Positions 25,447-34,416 are shown, counted from the stretch's first letter. The stretch is DNA of 64,000 nt from Natrinema sp. DC36 (GCF_020405225.1 NZ_CP084473.1:1-64000); one strand, 5' to 3'. The notes: a model not told the origin generated them from the sequence alone. Numbers and translations are program-made.

Positions 25447-25640
25447 TGCCCCTAAGGGGGCAGGGCAATTGCGCGGCGCGCAGAACGCACGCCGCGCTAG
25501 CGGAAAGTAAGACTGGCCGATTTGGGACAGTACAACGGTGCTGCTCCACTAGTAGGAGAGGATGGAACCTCGATAATGATTGTTGTCAAGTCTGCTTAGG
25601 AGGGAAGAGATTGGACTATGACCGAACGGCAAGTACAGGT
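25447..25640 (+). repeat. 193-bp dispersed repeat with GC hairpin, copy 1
   Basis: Starts tgcccctaagggggcagggc, continues with a GC-rich hairpin (gcgcggcgcgc / gcacgccgcgc arms) and ends ggcaagtacaggt. Three further copies: 48609, 52129 and 53849. No ORF is conserved between copies, so it is non-coding: a MITE, a small RNA gene, or both. Confidence 0.75.
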
Positions 25641-25643
25641 AAC

Positions 25644-25784
25644 CTACCTACCAGTAAATTCGAAATCAGTGCCGCCACAGTCTGGGCAAGAATCCACTCT
25701 CATAGGTTCTGGCTCAGGAGAATCTTCAGCAAGAAGAACAAACCTGCAGCCACGGCACTCTATAAACTCCGTAAGAGCGGCCAT
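25644..25784 (-). CDS. Micro zinc-ribbon protein
   Basis: A 46-residue protein, MAALTEFIECRGCRFVLLAE followed after 13 residues by SCPDCGGTDFEFTGR. The two CxxC knuckles (C10-C13 and C36-C39 approximately) make a complete zinc ribbon. Its stop lies 3 nt beyond the end of the 193-bp repeat copy 1, so the repeat abuts its 3' end. Very short and easily missed, but the motif spacing is convincing. Confidence 0.68.
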   Translation of the reverse strand: MAALTEFIECRGCRFVLLAEDSPEPEPMRVDSCPDCGGTDFEFTGR

Positions 25785-26241
25785 TTTTCGTAGTGTGATT
25801 TATCAGGACTTTCCTGATAAGGCTTCACCTTGCCTCTGAATTTTCCGTTTATAAATTTCAGATTCTAACCAGGAATTGCCGACCCGAAGTAGGGATTTTG
25901 GAGTGATATCGGCCTCGTACTGGTGAAAGTAGTAAGTACAGGTGATTTATGTTCTGTAACAGCATATAATGCATTGGCGGCCTCCACAAGTGGTTGGAGT
26001 CTTGGGAGCGTCTGAGGCCATCGCTCCCACTAATTTCTAATAGCGGGTGAATAGCTTCTCCGTGTTCTGATACCAGTCTACCGTTGAGTTCGCAGCTGAA
26101 GTTACCGAAAGCGCTGCGTCTGAGAACACAGACAGAGCCGGACAGTCAATTGTGATTAGCGGTCAGTACAGACGAAGCGCATATCGATCAGTACAGACCA
26201 AGGTCTTAACGGAACTGAAGCCGATATATTCTCGTACGAGT

Positions 26242-27147
26242 ATGTTCGGAGGTGACCGTGGTCTCGGGCTGGCCGAGGTGCTTCACGAGTCAGCGTCAGA
26301 ACCCGTTCTTATAGTCTTCGCTCTACTAACCCAGCTCGGCGACGTTTGGTTTCTCTTCCTGTTGGGGGGTCTTCTGTACGTCGCCGGCGATCAGTTTCCG
26401 CGGTGGGGGATCGATCGGCGGCGTGGCCTGTTTGTGCTCGGTCTCCTACTCACGTACGTGGCTCTCATCGGGGTGCTCAAGCATTTCTTTCTGCTCCCTC
26501 GGCCCCCGGGAGCGGGTGAGCCACCCGTCATTGCGTGGCTTCCAGCCGTCTTCCAGGGCGTGTTAGCTTCGATCGCGACTGGGTCGGGCCCCGGATTTCC
26601 GAGTGGCCACGCCTTCGGGAGTACGATCGTCTGGGGTGGGTTCGCACTCGTCGTCTTCGAAGACAAATTTTCGCCGGGGTGGCTCGGAGTCGCAGCCGTC
26701 GTCGGTCTCGTCTCGCTCTCACGACTTATCTTGGGCGTCCACTATCTCGTTGATGTCGTAGTCGGGGTCGGTTTCGGAGTGGTGGTGCTGGGTGTGCTCT
26801 ACGTGATCGCCGATCGAGGTACTGCCCCTGCTCGAGTACTCCTCATCGCGGTCGGTGCTGGCGCCCTGGGACTAATCCAGGGAGCCACCTTCGAGAGCGT
26901 GGCCGCGCTCGGAAGTGGCGTCGGCGGGTGGCTCGTCTGGCGTGGCATCGCCGATTCAACGCCCGCTCACCCGTCAAACCGCCGAGAGGCAGCTGCTGGA
27001 TTCGTTGTGTTCGGATTGGCAGGCGGTTTCTTCGCGCTGATGTATGCTGTCGAACCGCCACTACTGGCCACGTTTTTCGGCTCCGCGATCGCCGTCGGTG
27101 GGGCCGTTATCGCCCCTTTGGCCGGTGAGAAACTCCTTGATTGGTGA
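26242..27147 (+). CDS. PAP2-family membrane phosphatase
   Basis: A 301-residue membrane phosphatase with all three PAP2 motifs in order: KHFFLLPRP (K-x6-RP form), FPSGHAFGS (PSGH) and SRLILGVHYLVDV (SR-x5-H-x3-D), the last two containing the catalytic histidines. It would dephosphorylate a lipid phosphate or polyprenyl diphosphate at the membrane surface. Eight or so TM helices are visible; the C-terminal 100 residues form an extra hydrophobic region. ATG 26242 is preferred over the ORF start 30 codons upstream. A broken paralogue lies at 57084. Confidence 0.92.
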   Translation: MFGGDRGLGLAEVLHESASEPVLIVFALLTQLGDVWFLFLLGGLLYVAGDQFPRWGIDRRRGLFVLGLLLTYVALIGVLKHFFLLPRPPGAGEPPVIAWLPAVFQGVLASIATGSGPGFPSGHAFGSTIVWGGFALVVFEDKFSPGWLGVAAVVGLVSLSRLILGVHYLVDVVVGVGFGVVVLGVLYVIADRGTAPARVLLIAVGAGALGLIQGATFESVAALGSGVGGWLVWRGIADSTPAHPSNRREAAAGFVVFGLAGGFFALMYAVEPPLLATFFGSAIAVGGAVIAPLAGEKLLDW

Positions 27148-27192
27148 GGTGCGTGACTACGCGGCTAAGAGGAAGCCAGGGCGGTCGTATCC

Positions 27193-27348
27193 ATGGACGA
27201 ACAATACGCATCTGTAGTTACCGAATTGTACGTATCAGTTTCACGTCCGATTCTACGGGACCGCAAGGGCCGCCCCGATACCGGTGGGGCGTCTGGATGG
27301 TTCCAGGACCTCAAGCAGGCCCGCGACGAACTACTCAAGGATGACTGA
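27193..27348 (+). CDS. 51-residue hypothetical protein
   Basis: A short ORF, MDEQYASVVTELYVSVSRPI then a Gly/Asp loop and the amphipathic helix WFQDLKQARDELLKDD. It overlaps the next ORF by 8 nt, which suggests a small coupled operon. No family recognised. Confidence 0.55.
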   Translation: MDEQYASVVTELYVSVSRPILRDRKGRPDTGGASGWFQDLKQARDELLKDD

Positions 27349-27556
27349 CTCAGACTGCCATTCCAGCATTCGGATCTACGAGCGTTCATCGCCCGACGAC
27401 TACGACTTTACGGCTGGTGGCGCAGCTGCGCTCCTCGAGCACGTCAACACCGAACACGCCGGGGAGTATCAACGGGAGGACTGGCCGGCTACCGACATCG
27501 CCCAGGAAGAACGGCACTTGGACGAGGACGACAACGACGGATCGACCGATAAGTAA
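27341..27556 (+). CDS. Small acidic hypothetical protein
   Basis: A 71-residue acidic protein. Its ATG (27341) lies inside the end of the previous ORF. It contains the helix AALLEHVNTEHAGEYQ and an Asp/Glu-rich tail (HLDEDDNDGSTDK). Function unknown. Confidence 0.55.
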   Translation: MTDSDCHSSIRIYERSSPDDYDFTAGGAAALLEHVNTEHAGEYQREDWPATDIAQEERHLDEDDNDGSTDK

Positions 27557-27894
27557 ACGAGGCTTCTCTTCCGTTCATCCGCTGGTAACATCGTTGTTAC
27601 CAACATATCCAGCCAATAGAGTTATTCGAGAACGGACCCGAGATGATGATGACGAGGGGGAATGGGTTCTAGTCGTTGCCCGACAGAATCCGCCCGACCC
27701 GAGACATACGGTCCCTCGTCTTCCGAGATCGGATCACGTTCCGACGTGAAGCCAATAGCCAAATTGTCAAACCTGATCTCGGACCCACCCAAGTCGATAC
27801 CCATTGACGTTGGATGGGGGCTCAACGCTGACATCCCCTGTCGGCGTTTCTGCGACGCGAGAATTTATATACGGAGCCGCGGCCAACGCCGGCG
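27557..27894. other. Intergenic region, no convincing gene
   Basis: About 340 bp. At its right edge is tttatatacg 25 nt before ATG 27895, a good leaderless promoter for the ORF that follows. Confidence 0.35.
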
Positions 27895-28074
27895 ATGTCC
27901 CCCACCAATCGTCGCGAAGGTCTCTTGATCGCCGTCGAACTGACCGAGTTCAGCGTTCACGACGAGGATGCCGATTCCGAACTCGCCGAGCACGCCTAGC
28001 AGCTGGCCGCCGATCGCCTCGTCGATCACGATGTTGGACCTGCCGAAGCCGTCGACGCGCTCGAGATCGGGTAA
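27895..28074 (+). pseudogene. 59-codon small ORF interrupted by TAG
   Basis: ATG 27895 follows a TATA-like tttatata. The frame reads MSPTNRREGLLIAVELTEFS and an acidic stretch, meets TAG at 27997-27999, and continues in frame as QLAADRLVDHDVGPAEAVDA until TAA 28072. Codon bias is equally good on both sides of the TAG, so a recent nonsense mutation in a small haloarchaeal gene is the simplest reading. Confidence 0.5.
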
Positions 28075-28312
28075 CTATCGCTAAGCGTATAATCGCCTCG
28101 AGAAACCTCAAAAGGCCGCCCGGATGGGCGCAGGGGGATGGCCGCCGGACGGAATAAGGACAAGGTCCAGGGTTGGGTGCTGTTTGGATCGTGTCGCGCG
28201 GTGGGAACGCGACAGTGAATATGTTCGTCCGGTCCTATATCAATCCCGCTCCGATTCCAAGTGTGTTGGAACTGTCCTCCTGATCCATTCAGATCCCGCC
28301 GAGTTCGGGAAG

Positions 28313-28545
28313 CTACTCTTCTGTAAGTTCGAGTTCGACACACCAGCGTTCGCCCTGGTAGCCGGTGAACGACAACTGTCAGTTCTGGATGAGATACGCC
28401 CCTGCTTCGAAGCCGGCCGCTTCCGGCGCATCGATCGTCATCGTCTGGGTGCCCCCACTCGAGTCCTCGACGAAGGACTTGCCGTCCGGAACTGATCGCT
28501 TGAGGAGCGAATCTGAAGGAACGGAGACCGCTCGTTCCAGTCAGA
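28313..28545 (-). pseudogene. Remnant of a small beta-rich protein gene
   Basis: The minus strand reads VEDSSGGTQTMTIDAPEAAG, then GAYLIQN, an in-frame TGA, and QLSFTGYQGERWCVELELTEE before a true stop. TGA in place of TGG is the likely damage. No start codon survives upstream. Family unknown. Confidence 0.4.
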
Positions 28546-28636
28546 AACTGCTCTCCTCCACCAACAACTCGCTCTCGATAATCGTTTTTTCGCGCCTGAT
28601 GGGTGAGGCGCGACAATGTGTGCCTCGAGAGTACCC

Positions 28637-29200
28637 ATGAGTACAGATCGACCGATCCATCGCGAGCAACACCAGGACCACCACCATGATTGCAACGACA
28701 CCAGTGACCGAGAGCGACGCTATTCCGGCGACGTCGCTCAACTGAAAAGGCACGAACTCGTCGCCATCGACGAGTGGCTGCCAGGTACAGATCCAACACC
28801 GTACGAGATCGACCTCACCGATGGTTGTGAGTACCGCACACGGTACTGGCGCTGCCGGAACTGCGGCCAGGAGCGAAATCGTCGTAGCCAGTTCATCGAC
28901 CACTGTGAAACACCAGATCCACCGACCCCACTCGAGGCCGGTGGCTACTCGATCGAGGATTCGCGAACCCGGCGTGCATTGAGCGAGGAGATGGACGTCC
29001 GGTTCGCTAGGGTGGGCTCGATCTACGAGGTTGTCAGCGAGAGCGGGAACACCTACGAAGTCGACGTTGAGACGGAGACGTGTACCTGTCCTGATTGTGA
29101 ACAACGCCAGCCCACTGGTGGGTGCAAGCATCTCAGACGTGTCGACCTCGAGATCCGAACTGGGATCACCCCCGCTCCGGATGGAACGTTCAATCGATAA
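28637..29200 (+). CDS. SWIM-type zinc protein
   Basis: A 187-residue protein with a CxxC pair (WRCRNCGQERNRR, near residue 74) followed by a C-terminal SWIM-like motif CTCPDCEQRQPTGGCKHLRR (CxC...CxH) near residues 150-172. SWIM domains bind DNA or protein partners and occur in transposon-related and plasmid proteins. The N-terminus is His- and Arg-rich. ATG 28637 is chosen over the ORF start seven codons upstream because it gives MSTDRPIHRE. Solitary gene next to the IS insertion site. Confidence 0.75.
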   Translation: MSTDRPIHREQHQDHHHDCNDTSDRERRYSGDVAQLKRHELVAIDEWLPGTDPTPYEIDLTDGCEYRTRYWRCRNCGQERNRRSQFIDHCETPDPPTPLEAGGYSIEDSRTRRALSEEMDVRFARVGSIYEVVSESGNTYEVDVETETCTCPDCEQRQPTGGCKHLRRVDLEIRTGITPAPDGTFNR

Positions 29201-29263
29201 CAGTAGTTGGTAATACGATTTCTTAATTCAGAGGTGGGCAGGAAACCCGCGTTCAGTACAGGT
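29201..29263 (+). repeat. 60-bp dispersed repeat, copy 4
   Basis: Reads cagtagttggtaatacgatt, tcttaattcagaggtgggca, ggaaacccgcgttcagtaca, ggtg. It begins directly at the stop of the SWIM-type gene. Confidence 0.55.
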
Positions 29264-29325
29264 GAAGGAGTTACCAGAGTGATTACCAACCTCTCAGAAG
29301 GATGCCAGAAATGGTGTACTGAATA

Positions 29326-30322
29326 CAGAGAATGGGCCTTGTTTAGACGCTCAAACTTCAGCTGTGTAGAGCCGATCGTATTAGTATCGTCGTGCTAGTA
29401 GATCCAGGGAAATGCCAAATCTACTAGGAAATGAAGCGGGACGAGTTGGGTGTGCAAACCAAGACCGCCCGCTTCACGAAAACCGTTGTATCGCTTGCTC
29501 AAAAAGCCGTCGCTGGAGATCCTGAACCGGCCTATCGTCCGGGCAAGGACGGATACGCTGATTGGGTAATTCTCGCCGTTCAGGGGTTGAAAGAGTATCT
29601 CGGACATCCCTACAGGAAACTGCTCGATGTCCTTAAAGAGATGCCGCGAGTTGCGAAAATGCTTGAGCTGACGGCTGAGACGTTGCCGCACTTCTCGACT
29701 GTTTGTACACGAAAACAAGAAATCCCGATGAAGCGGTGGCGAGCAATTCTTGATTCTTCGGTTGACTTGTACGAACTCGGTGATATCCAAGCAATCGACG
29801 CAACCGGCGTCGATCGCGTTCAGGCCAGCCAGCACTACGCAAAACGGACGGACTATACGTTCGAGGCAGTGAAGACGACGCTGCTCATCGATTGTGAAAC
29901 CAGTGCGATTATCGACATACATTGTTCGATGAAACAACCGCATGATACACAGGTCGGCTGGCAGGTGTTAGTGCGGAATTTAGACGAATTGACGACTGTC
30001 GCTGCCGATAAGGGCTACGACTGGGAGGAGCTTCGTACGAGGTTGCGTGCGGAAAGTATCATACCACTGATTCCGAAACGAGATCCTGGGTTGCGGGGTT
30101 GGGCGAGAAATTCACTCATCAAGGATCGGGCGTATCACCAGCGTTCGAACGCTGAATCGGTGTTTTTCGGGCTCCGACGCAGATACGGTGATACGCTCTG
30201 GTCGAGAACCTGGTTCGGCCAATTCCGTGAACTTGTCATGAAATCAGCCGTCCGCAACATCGAACGCGCCATCGAGGACTCACACCTGTGAAATTACGCG
30301 TTCAAACAAGGCCCAGAGAATG
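29326..30322 (+). mobile_element. Complete 979-bp IS (IS5/IS903-like), copy A, with 9-bp target duplications
   Basis: Element 29335-30313. Inverted ends: left GGCCTTGTTTAGACGC, right (reverse complement) GGCCTTGTTTGAACGC. Flanking 9-bp direct repeats CAGAGAATG stand at 29326-29334 and 30314-30322. A 9-bp duplication is typical of the IS903 group of the IS5 family. The nucleotide sequence matches copy B (48994-49972) throughout, so transposition was recent. The insertion lies immediately after gtactgaata. Confidence 0.92.
29431..30291 (+). CDS. IS5-family (IS903-like) DDE transposase, copy A
   Basis: A 286-residue intact transposase. The N-terminal half has YADWVILAVQGLKEYLGHPY and a DNA-binding region; the DDE triad is D in IQAIDATGVDR, D in TTVAADKGYDWEE, and E in RSNAESVFFGLRRRYGD. 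The protein is identical to copy B. An ORF on the opposite strand (29395-29943) is a shadow. The gene fills the element except for about 95 bp at the left end and 22 bp at the right. Confidence 0.95.
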   Translation: MKRDELGVQTKTARFTKTVVSLAQKAVAGDPEPAYRPGKDGYADWVILAVQGLKEYLGHPYRKLLDVLKEMPRVAKMLELTAETLPHFSTVCTRKQEIPMKRWRAILDSSVDLYELGDIQAIDATGVDRVQASQHYAKRTDYTFEAVKTTLLIDCETSAIIDIHCSMKQPHDTQVGWQVLVRNLDELTTVAADKGYDWEELRTRLRAESIIPLIPKRDPGLRGWARNSLIKDRAYHQRSNAESVFFGLRRRYGDTLWSRTWFGQFRELVMKSAVRNIERAIEDSHL

Positions 30323-30504
30323 AGTTTAGCTCAGTGGCTCCGACAACGGTGCCCTCAGGAGACCCGCTCACCAAGCGCAAGACTGATGCCTGAAACCCAA
30401 AACGAGAGAGCAACCCGTCATCTCACGGTATCTAATCCAAGAGCGGTTCCAAACTCGATCAGTACACGACGAACTTATCCAATCTGGGATTCACCATAGT
30501 TCAT

Positions 30505-33500
30505 ATGAGCGATCAAGCAGGGTCTCCAGGGGGCGGATTTTGGGCGGACGCTGCCGGCGAACGTGCACTCGATCACTATGCCACGCTCGTTAATATGATC
30601 GACGATGGCATCTATCAGCTTGACGCCGAGGGGCGGTTCATCGCGGTTAACGACACCATTGTTGAATTAACCGGCTACTCTCGAGAGGATCTCCTCGGCG
30701 AGCACGCGTCACTCGTGCTAATCGACGAGGAGGTCAGTCGTATCCAGCACGAGATTGACCGGCAGCTCACTGACGACCGCCAGAACGAGGCTATCGAGTT
30801 CACAGCCTTGACGGTTGACGGCGACACGATCCCGTGCGAGTTGGAGATGCACCTCCTCGTTGAGGACAGAACGTTGCAGGGGTCCATAGGGATTGTGCGC
30901 GACATCACCGAGCGCAAGCAGGCGGAACGCGAACTCCGACAGGAACGCGATCTCGTCAAAGGAATCGTCGAGACCAGTCCCGTTGGAATCGCAGTCGTCG
31001 ACGCCGATGGCGAGGTGACCTTCGCCAATGAGCACGCCGAGGAGATATACGGTCGCTCCCGCGACGAGCTCGGTGGTTTCTCTCACGACGACCCTCGTTG
31101 GGATCTCGTCAACGAGAACGGTGAGCCGCTTGAGACCGGGGAAGCACCGTTCGACCGCGTGGTCACGAAGGAAGAGGCGATCTATGATCAGGTCCTCGGC
31201 CTTCGCAAGCCCTCCGGTGAGCGCGTGTGGGTGTCAGTCAACGGCGCCCCGCAACGGAACGAAGACGATGAACTGGAACAGGCCGTATTCGCGTTCGAGG
31301 ATGTGACTGAGCAACGCGAAAACGAGCGCAAACTCGAGAAGAGCGAGCGTCGGTACCGGACGCTCGTCGAGAACTTCCCGAATGGATCGGTGGGAATGTT
31401 CGACGAGGACATGCAGTACACCGCCGTTGGTGGACAACTTTTGAATACGCTCGATATGGAGCCGGAGAACCGAATCGGGAGCACCATCCACGAACTCCAT
31501 CCGGACAGCCTCGTCGAACAAATCGAGCCATACTTTCAGGGCGCACTCGAGGGAGAGACCGATACCTTCGAGATCGAATTCGAGAGCCGACACCTCCACG
31601 CACACGCTCTCCCGGTTAGGGACGCCACAGACGAGGTGTTCGCCGGTATGCTCGTCGTCTGGGATGCCACCGAGCGCAAGGATCGCGAACGCGAACTCAA
31701 TCGAAATAAGGAACAGTTCGAGACTCTGTTCGAAGTGCTCCCGGTCGGTGTCGTCGTCGCGGAGGCTAACGGGGAGATAATCAAGGCCAACGATACCGCA
31801 CACACTATCTGGGGCGGGGACGTGTTCGACGCCGACTCCATCGAGGAGTACGACCAGTACCCAGTTCGATGGGCTGATTCGGGCGAGCCGGTCCCCCCGG
31901 AGGAGATGACGCTGGCCCGCGTAGTCGATGGTGAGGAGGTGACCGAGCCAGACATCTTCGAGATCGATACTACTGACGGCAAACGACGGATCATCCGAGC
32001 GGAGGGCATGCCGATCCGGGACGAGACTGGCGAGGTGATTCGCGGAGTCGTCACCCTGAGCGACATTACCGAGCGCAAGAAGGCCCAGCGTCAACTCGCA
32101 GAATCTGAGCGACTCTACCGCACATTGGCCGAGAACTTTCCGAACGGGACGGTCGGCGTCTACGACCACGACCTCCGGTACATGCTGGCGGCAGGGGAGA
32201 AAGTGGGAGGTCCCGCACCCAGCGCAGAGGAAATCGAAGGGACACGAATGCCAGAGCTATACCCCGACGATGCCGTGGCGGATCTCGAGCCGTTGTTCCG
32301 GACTGCCATCGAAGACGGCGAGACCGGAACTATCGAAACCGAGGTCGTCGGTCGTGACTGGCGGGTGTGGGCCACGCCGTTACGGGATGCGGACGGCGAG
32401 ATATACGCCGGATTGAGCTTCGCCCAAGATATCACCGAGCGCAAGGAGCACAAACGCGAACTTGAACGGGCGCTCGACTTGCTCGAGCGGACTGAGCGCA
32501 TCGCGGACGTTGGCGGTTGGGAGATCGATCCGCAGACCCAGGACGTGTTCTGGACTGACCACATCTTCGAACTCCTGGAGGTGCACACCGATGAGGAACC
32601 GCCCCTGGACGAGGCGCTCGACATGTACCACGAAGCGGACAAGCCGATTGTCGAGGAGGCCATTGAGGACGCGCTCGCCTCCGGAAACCCCTTTGATATC
32701 GAGGTGCGGCTACGGACAGCAGCTACCGATGAGATACGCTGGCTTCGACTTCAGGGGGCTCCGGAGACCGTCGACGATAAGGTTGTCTCGTTCCGCGGGG
32801 CGGCTCAAGACATCACCGAACGTAAACAGCGCGAGCAGCGACTCGAAGAACTGATCGCCAAGCTCGAGGAATCCAACGAACGCCTCGAACAATTCGCCTA
32901 CGCCGCCTCCCACGACCTCCAAGAACCCCTACGGATGGTCTCGAGCTACCTCCAGCTGTTAGAAAATCGCTATGCTGACGACCTCGACGAGGACGCGCAA
33001 GACTTCATCGAGTTCGCGGTCGACGGTGCTGACCGAATGCGCAACATGGTCGAGGGGCTCCTTCAGTACTCACGAGTCGAGACACGGGGTGACAACTTCG
33101 AGCCAGTCGATCTGGACGCCGTCATCGCGGACGTCTGCGATGATCTTCAAGTTCGGATCAAGGAGGCCGATGCTGAGATCACCGCTGACTCGCTGCCCCA
33201 TGTCGACGGAGACGAGGAGCAGTTGCGTCAAGTGTTCCAGAACCTGCTGGACAACGCCATTGAGTACAGCGGCGATGAACCGCCCAAGGTGGACATCTCA
33301 GCCGAACGAAACGGGTCTAAATGGGTTGTCTCGGTCAGCGACGAGGGGATCGGTATCGAGCCGAAAGACACCGACCGCGTCTTCGAGGTATTTCAGAGCC
33401 TCCACCCCCTAGACGAACACTCCGGTACCGGGGTCGGGCTCGCGTTGTGCGAGCGCATCGTCGAACGTCACGGCGGCGACATCTGGATTGACTCCGTACC

Positions 33501-33558
33501 TGGAGAGGGGACGACATTCTCGTTCACACTACCTGTGGCGAGTGACCACGAAGGGTAG
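30505..33558 (+). CDS. Soluble multi-PAS sensor histidine kinase
   Basis: A 1017-residue cytosolic kinase without TM helices. Six PAS-like domains follow one another, their ends marked by DITERK-type linkers near residues 133, 266, 386, 519, 641 and 768. PAS3 and PAS5 are closely similar (LVENFPNGSVGMFDED, LAENFPNGTVGVYDHD), indicating internal duplication. The kinase core has the H-box FAYAASHDLQEPLRM (H803), the N-box QNLLDNAIEYS (about 912-922), DEGIGIEPKD and GTGVGLALCERIVERHGG. No response regulator is adjacent, as is common in haloarchaea. Several PAS domains may bind flavin or heme, but no diagnostic cysteine or histidine is evident. Confidence 0.95.
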   Translation: MSDQAGSPGGGFWADAAGERALDHYATLVNMIDDGIYQLDAEGRFIAVNDTIVELTGYSREDLLGEHASLVLIDEEVSRIQHEIDRQLTDDRQNEAIEFTALTVDGDTIPCELEMHLLVEDRTLQGSIGIVRDITERKQAERELRQERDLVKGIVETSPVGIAVVDADGEVTFANEHAEEIYGRSRDELGGFSHDDPRWDLVNENGEPLETGEAPFDRVVTKEEAIYDQVLGLRKPSGERVWVSVNGAPQRNEDDELEQAVFAFEDVTEQRENERKLEKSERRYRTLVENFPNGSVGMFDEDMQYTAVGGQLLNTLDMEPENRIGSTIHELHPDSLVEQIEPYFQGALEGETDTFEIEFESRHLHAHALPVRDATDEVFAGMLVVWDATERKDRERELNRNKEQFETLFEVLPVGVVVAEANGEIIKANDTAHTIWGGDVFDADSIEEYDQYPVRWADSGEPVPPEEMTLARVVDGEEVTEPDIFEIDTTDGKRRIIRAEGMPIRDETGEVIRGVVTLSDITERKKAQRQLAESERLYRTLAENFPNGTVGVYDHDLRYMLAAGEKVGGPAPSAEEIEGTRMPELYPDDAVADLEPLFRTAIEDGETGTIETEVVGRDWRVWATPLRDADGEIYAGLSFAQDITERKEHKRELERALDLLERTERIADVGGWEIDPQTQDVFWTDHIFELLEVHTDEEPPLDEALDMYHEADKPIVEEAIEDALASGNPFDIEVRLRTAATDEIRWLRLQGAPETVDDKVVSFRGAAQDITERKQREQRLEELIAKLEESNERLEQFAYAASHDLQEPLRMVSSYLQLLENRYADDLDEDAQDFIEFAVDGADRMRNMVEGLLQYSRVETRGDNFEPVDLDAVIADVCDDLQVRIKEADAEITADSLPHVDGDEEQLRQVFQNLLDNAIEYSGDEPPKVDISAERNGSKWVVSVSDEGIGIEPKDTDRVFEVFQSLHPLDEHSGTGVGLALCERIVERHGGDIWIDSVPGEGTTFSFTLPVASDHEG

Positions 33559-33623
33559 ACTATCTATAATAACCGGTTTCTTAAATTCGGTTTATACCGT
33601 GCAGAATGATGAATACATACTCA

Positions 33624-33777
33624 CTATTCAGCAGGGCTCGTCAGACATCACCTGAAACTGGTAGGAACCCCAGCAGTCACTTCGCACACGTAGTTACCGT
33701 TCAGTACTGGGCAAACAGTTACCGGAACGCTCTTCGATCTCCGCAAGAACTGTCAAAATTGACCTGCTGAATACAGA
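33624..33777. repeat. MITE-like element M1 (about 154 bp)
   Basis: Left end ctattcagcagggc, right end gacctgctgaatacag, i.e. inverted ends around ATTCAGCAGG. The interior has gtcagacatcacctgaaact and cgcacacgtagttacc, shared with elements at 36186 and 55384. The right end is an unoccupied version of the gctgaatacagagga site where the 979-bp IS copies inserted. Confidence 0.6.
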
Positions 33778-33924
33778 GGATGAGTTCAGCGGGGCGGCTT
33801 CGTTTGTTTCACTCGGTAGCCAATGAACCAGCAACCCAGTATGATTTTCGGACATACCTCTGGGTTACTTGTCAACAATACCCACATCCGAGTGTTTATA
33901 CTGTGCTAAACGCGCATAGCACAC

Positions 33925-34416
33925 ATGACCGGGAATGGCACTGTCGAACGAATTTTTATCGCACCTGAAGCCGAAGCGGAGATGGAAGAACAGACCGACG
34001 TTGAAGCAGTTGCCGGAAAGGGACTCCGAGGTGATCGCTACTTTAGCGAGATTGAGACGGGAACCTTTGTCGAGTGGGAGCCAGATGAGGAACGCCATGA
34101 TGGGTACGACCTCACGTTGATCGAGCAAGAGGCTGTAACAGCAATCGAACGTGAAGCGGAAATCGAACTCGCACCGGGAGAACACCGACGAAACATCGAA
34201 ACCCGTGATGTCGCACTCAACCATCTCGTTGGACAACGATTCCGAGTCGGTGACGTCATCTGCCGAGGAGATCGACTGTGTGAACCCTGTAATCATCTTC
34301 AGCGCATCACTCAGGACGGCGTATTGCAGGCACTCACTCACCGAGGTGGACTCCGAACGGACATTCTCGAAGATGGGATGATTCGCCCCGGAGACGTAAT
34401 CGAACCGCTCGAATAA
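33925..34416 (+). CDS. MOSC-domain protein
   Basis: A 163-residue stand-alone MOSC (MOCO sulfurase C-terminal) protein, a fold that carries sulfur or binds molybdenum cofactor. Signatures: GKGLRGDRYF near residue 32, RRNIETRDVALNHLVGQRF near 88-106, the cysteine pair in GDRLCEPCNHLQ (C119 and C122 approximately) where the conserved cysteine is the sulfur carrier, and ALTHRGGLRTDIL. Promoter-like tttatactg sits about 25 nt before the ATG, so leaderless transcription is likely. No molybdoenzyme is nearby except the b561-like remnant at 22718. Confidence 0.92.
   Translation: MTGNGTVERIFIAPEAEAEMEEQTDVEAVAGKGLRGDRYFSEIETGTFVEWEPDEERHDGYDLTLIEQEAVTAIEREAEIELAPGEHRRNIETRDVALNHLVGQRFRVGDVICRGDRLCEPCNHLQRITQDGVLQALTHRGGLRTDILEDGMIRPGDVIEPLE

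Noticed and set aside
25447-25640. The 193-bp repeats as a CRISPR array
   Set aside because: Copies are kilobases apart, long and not interspersed with spacers; no cas gene is present.
29395-29943. Minus-strand ORF of 182 codons inside the IS, repeated at 49054-49602
   Set aside because: Present twice only because the IS is duplicated; it lies antisense to the intact transposase and shows no domain.
31234-32169. A 311-codon minus-strand ORF inside the histidine kinase
   Set aside because: The plus strand holds a continuous PAS/kinase protein with recognisable motifs; the minus frame is a mirror of its codon bias.
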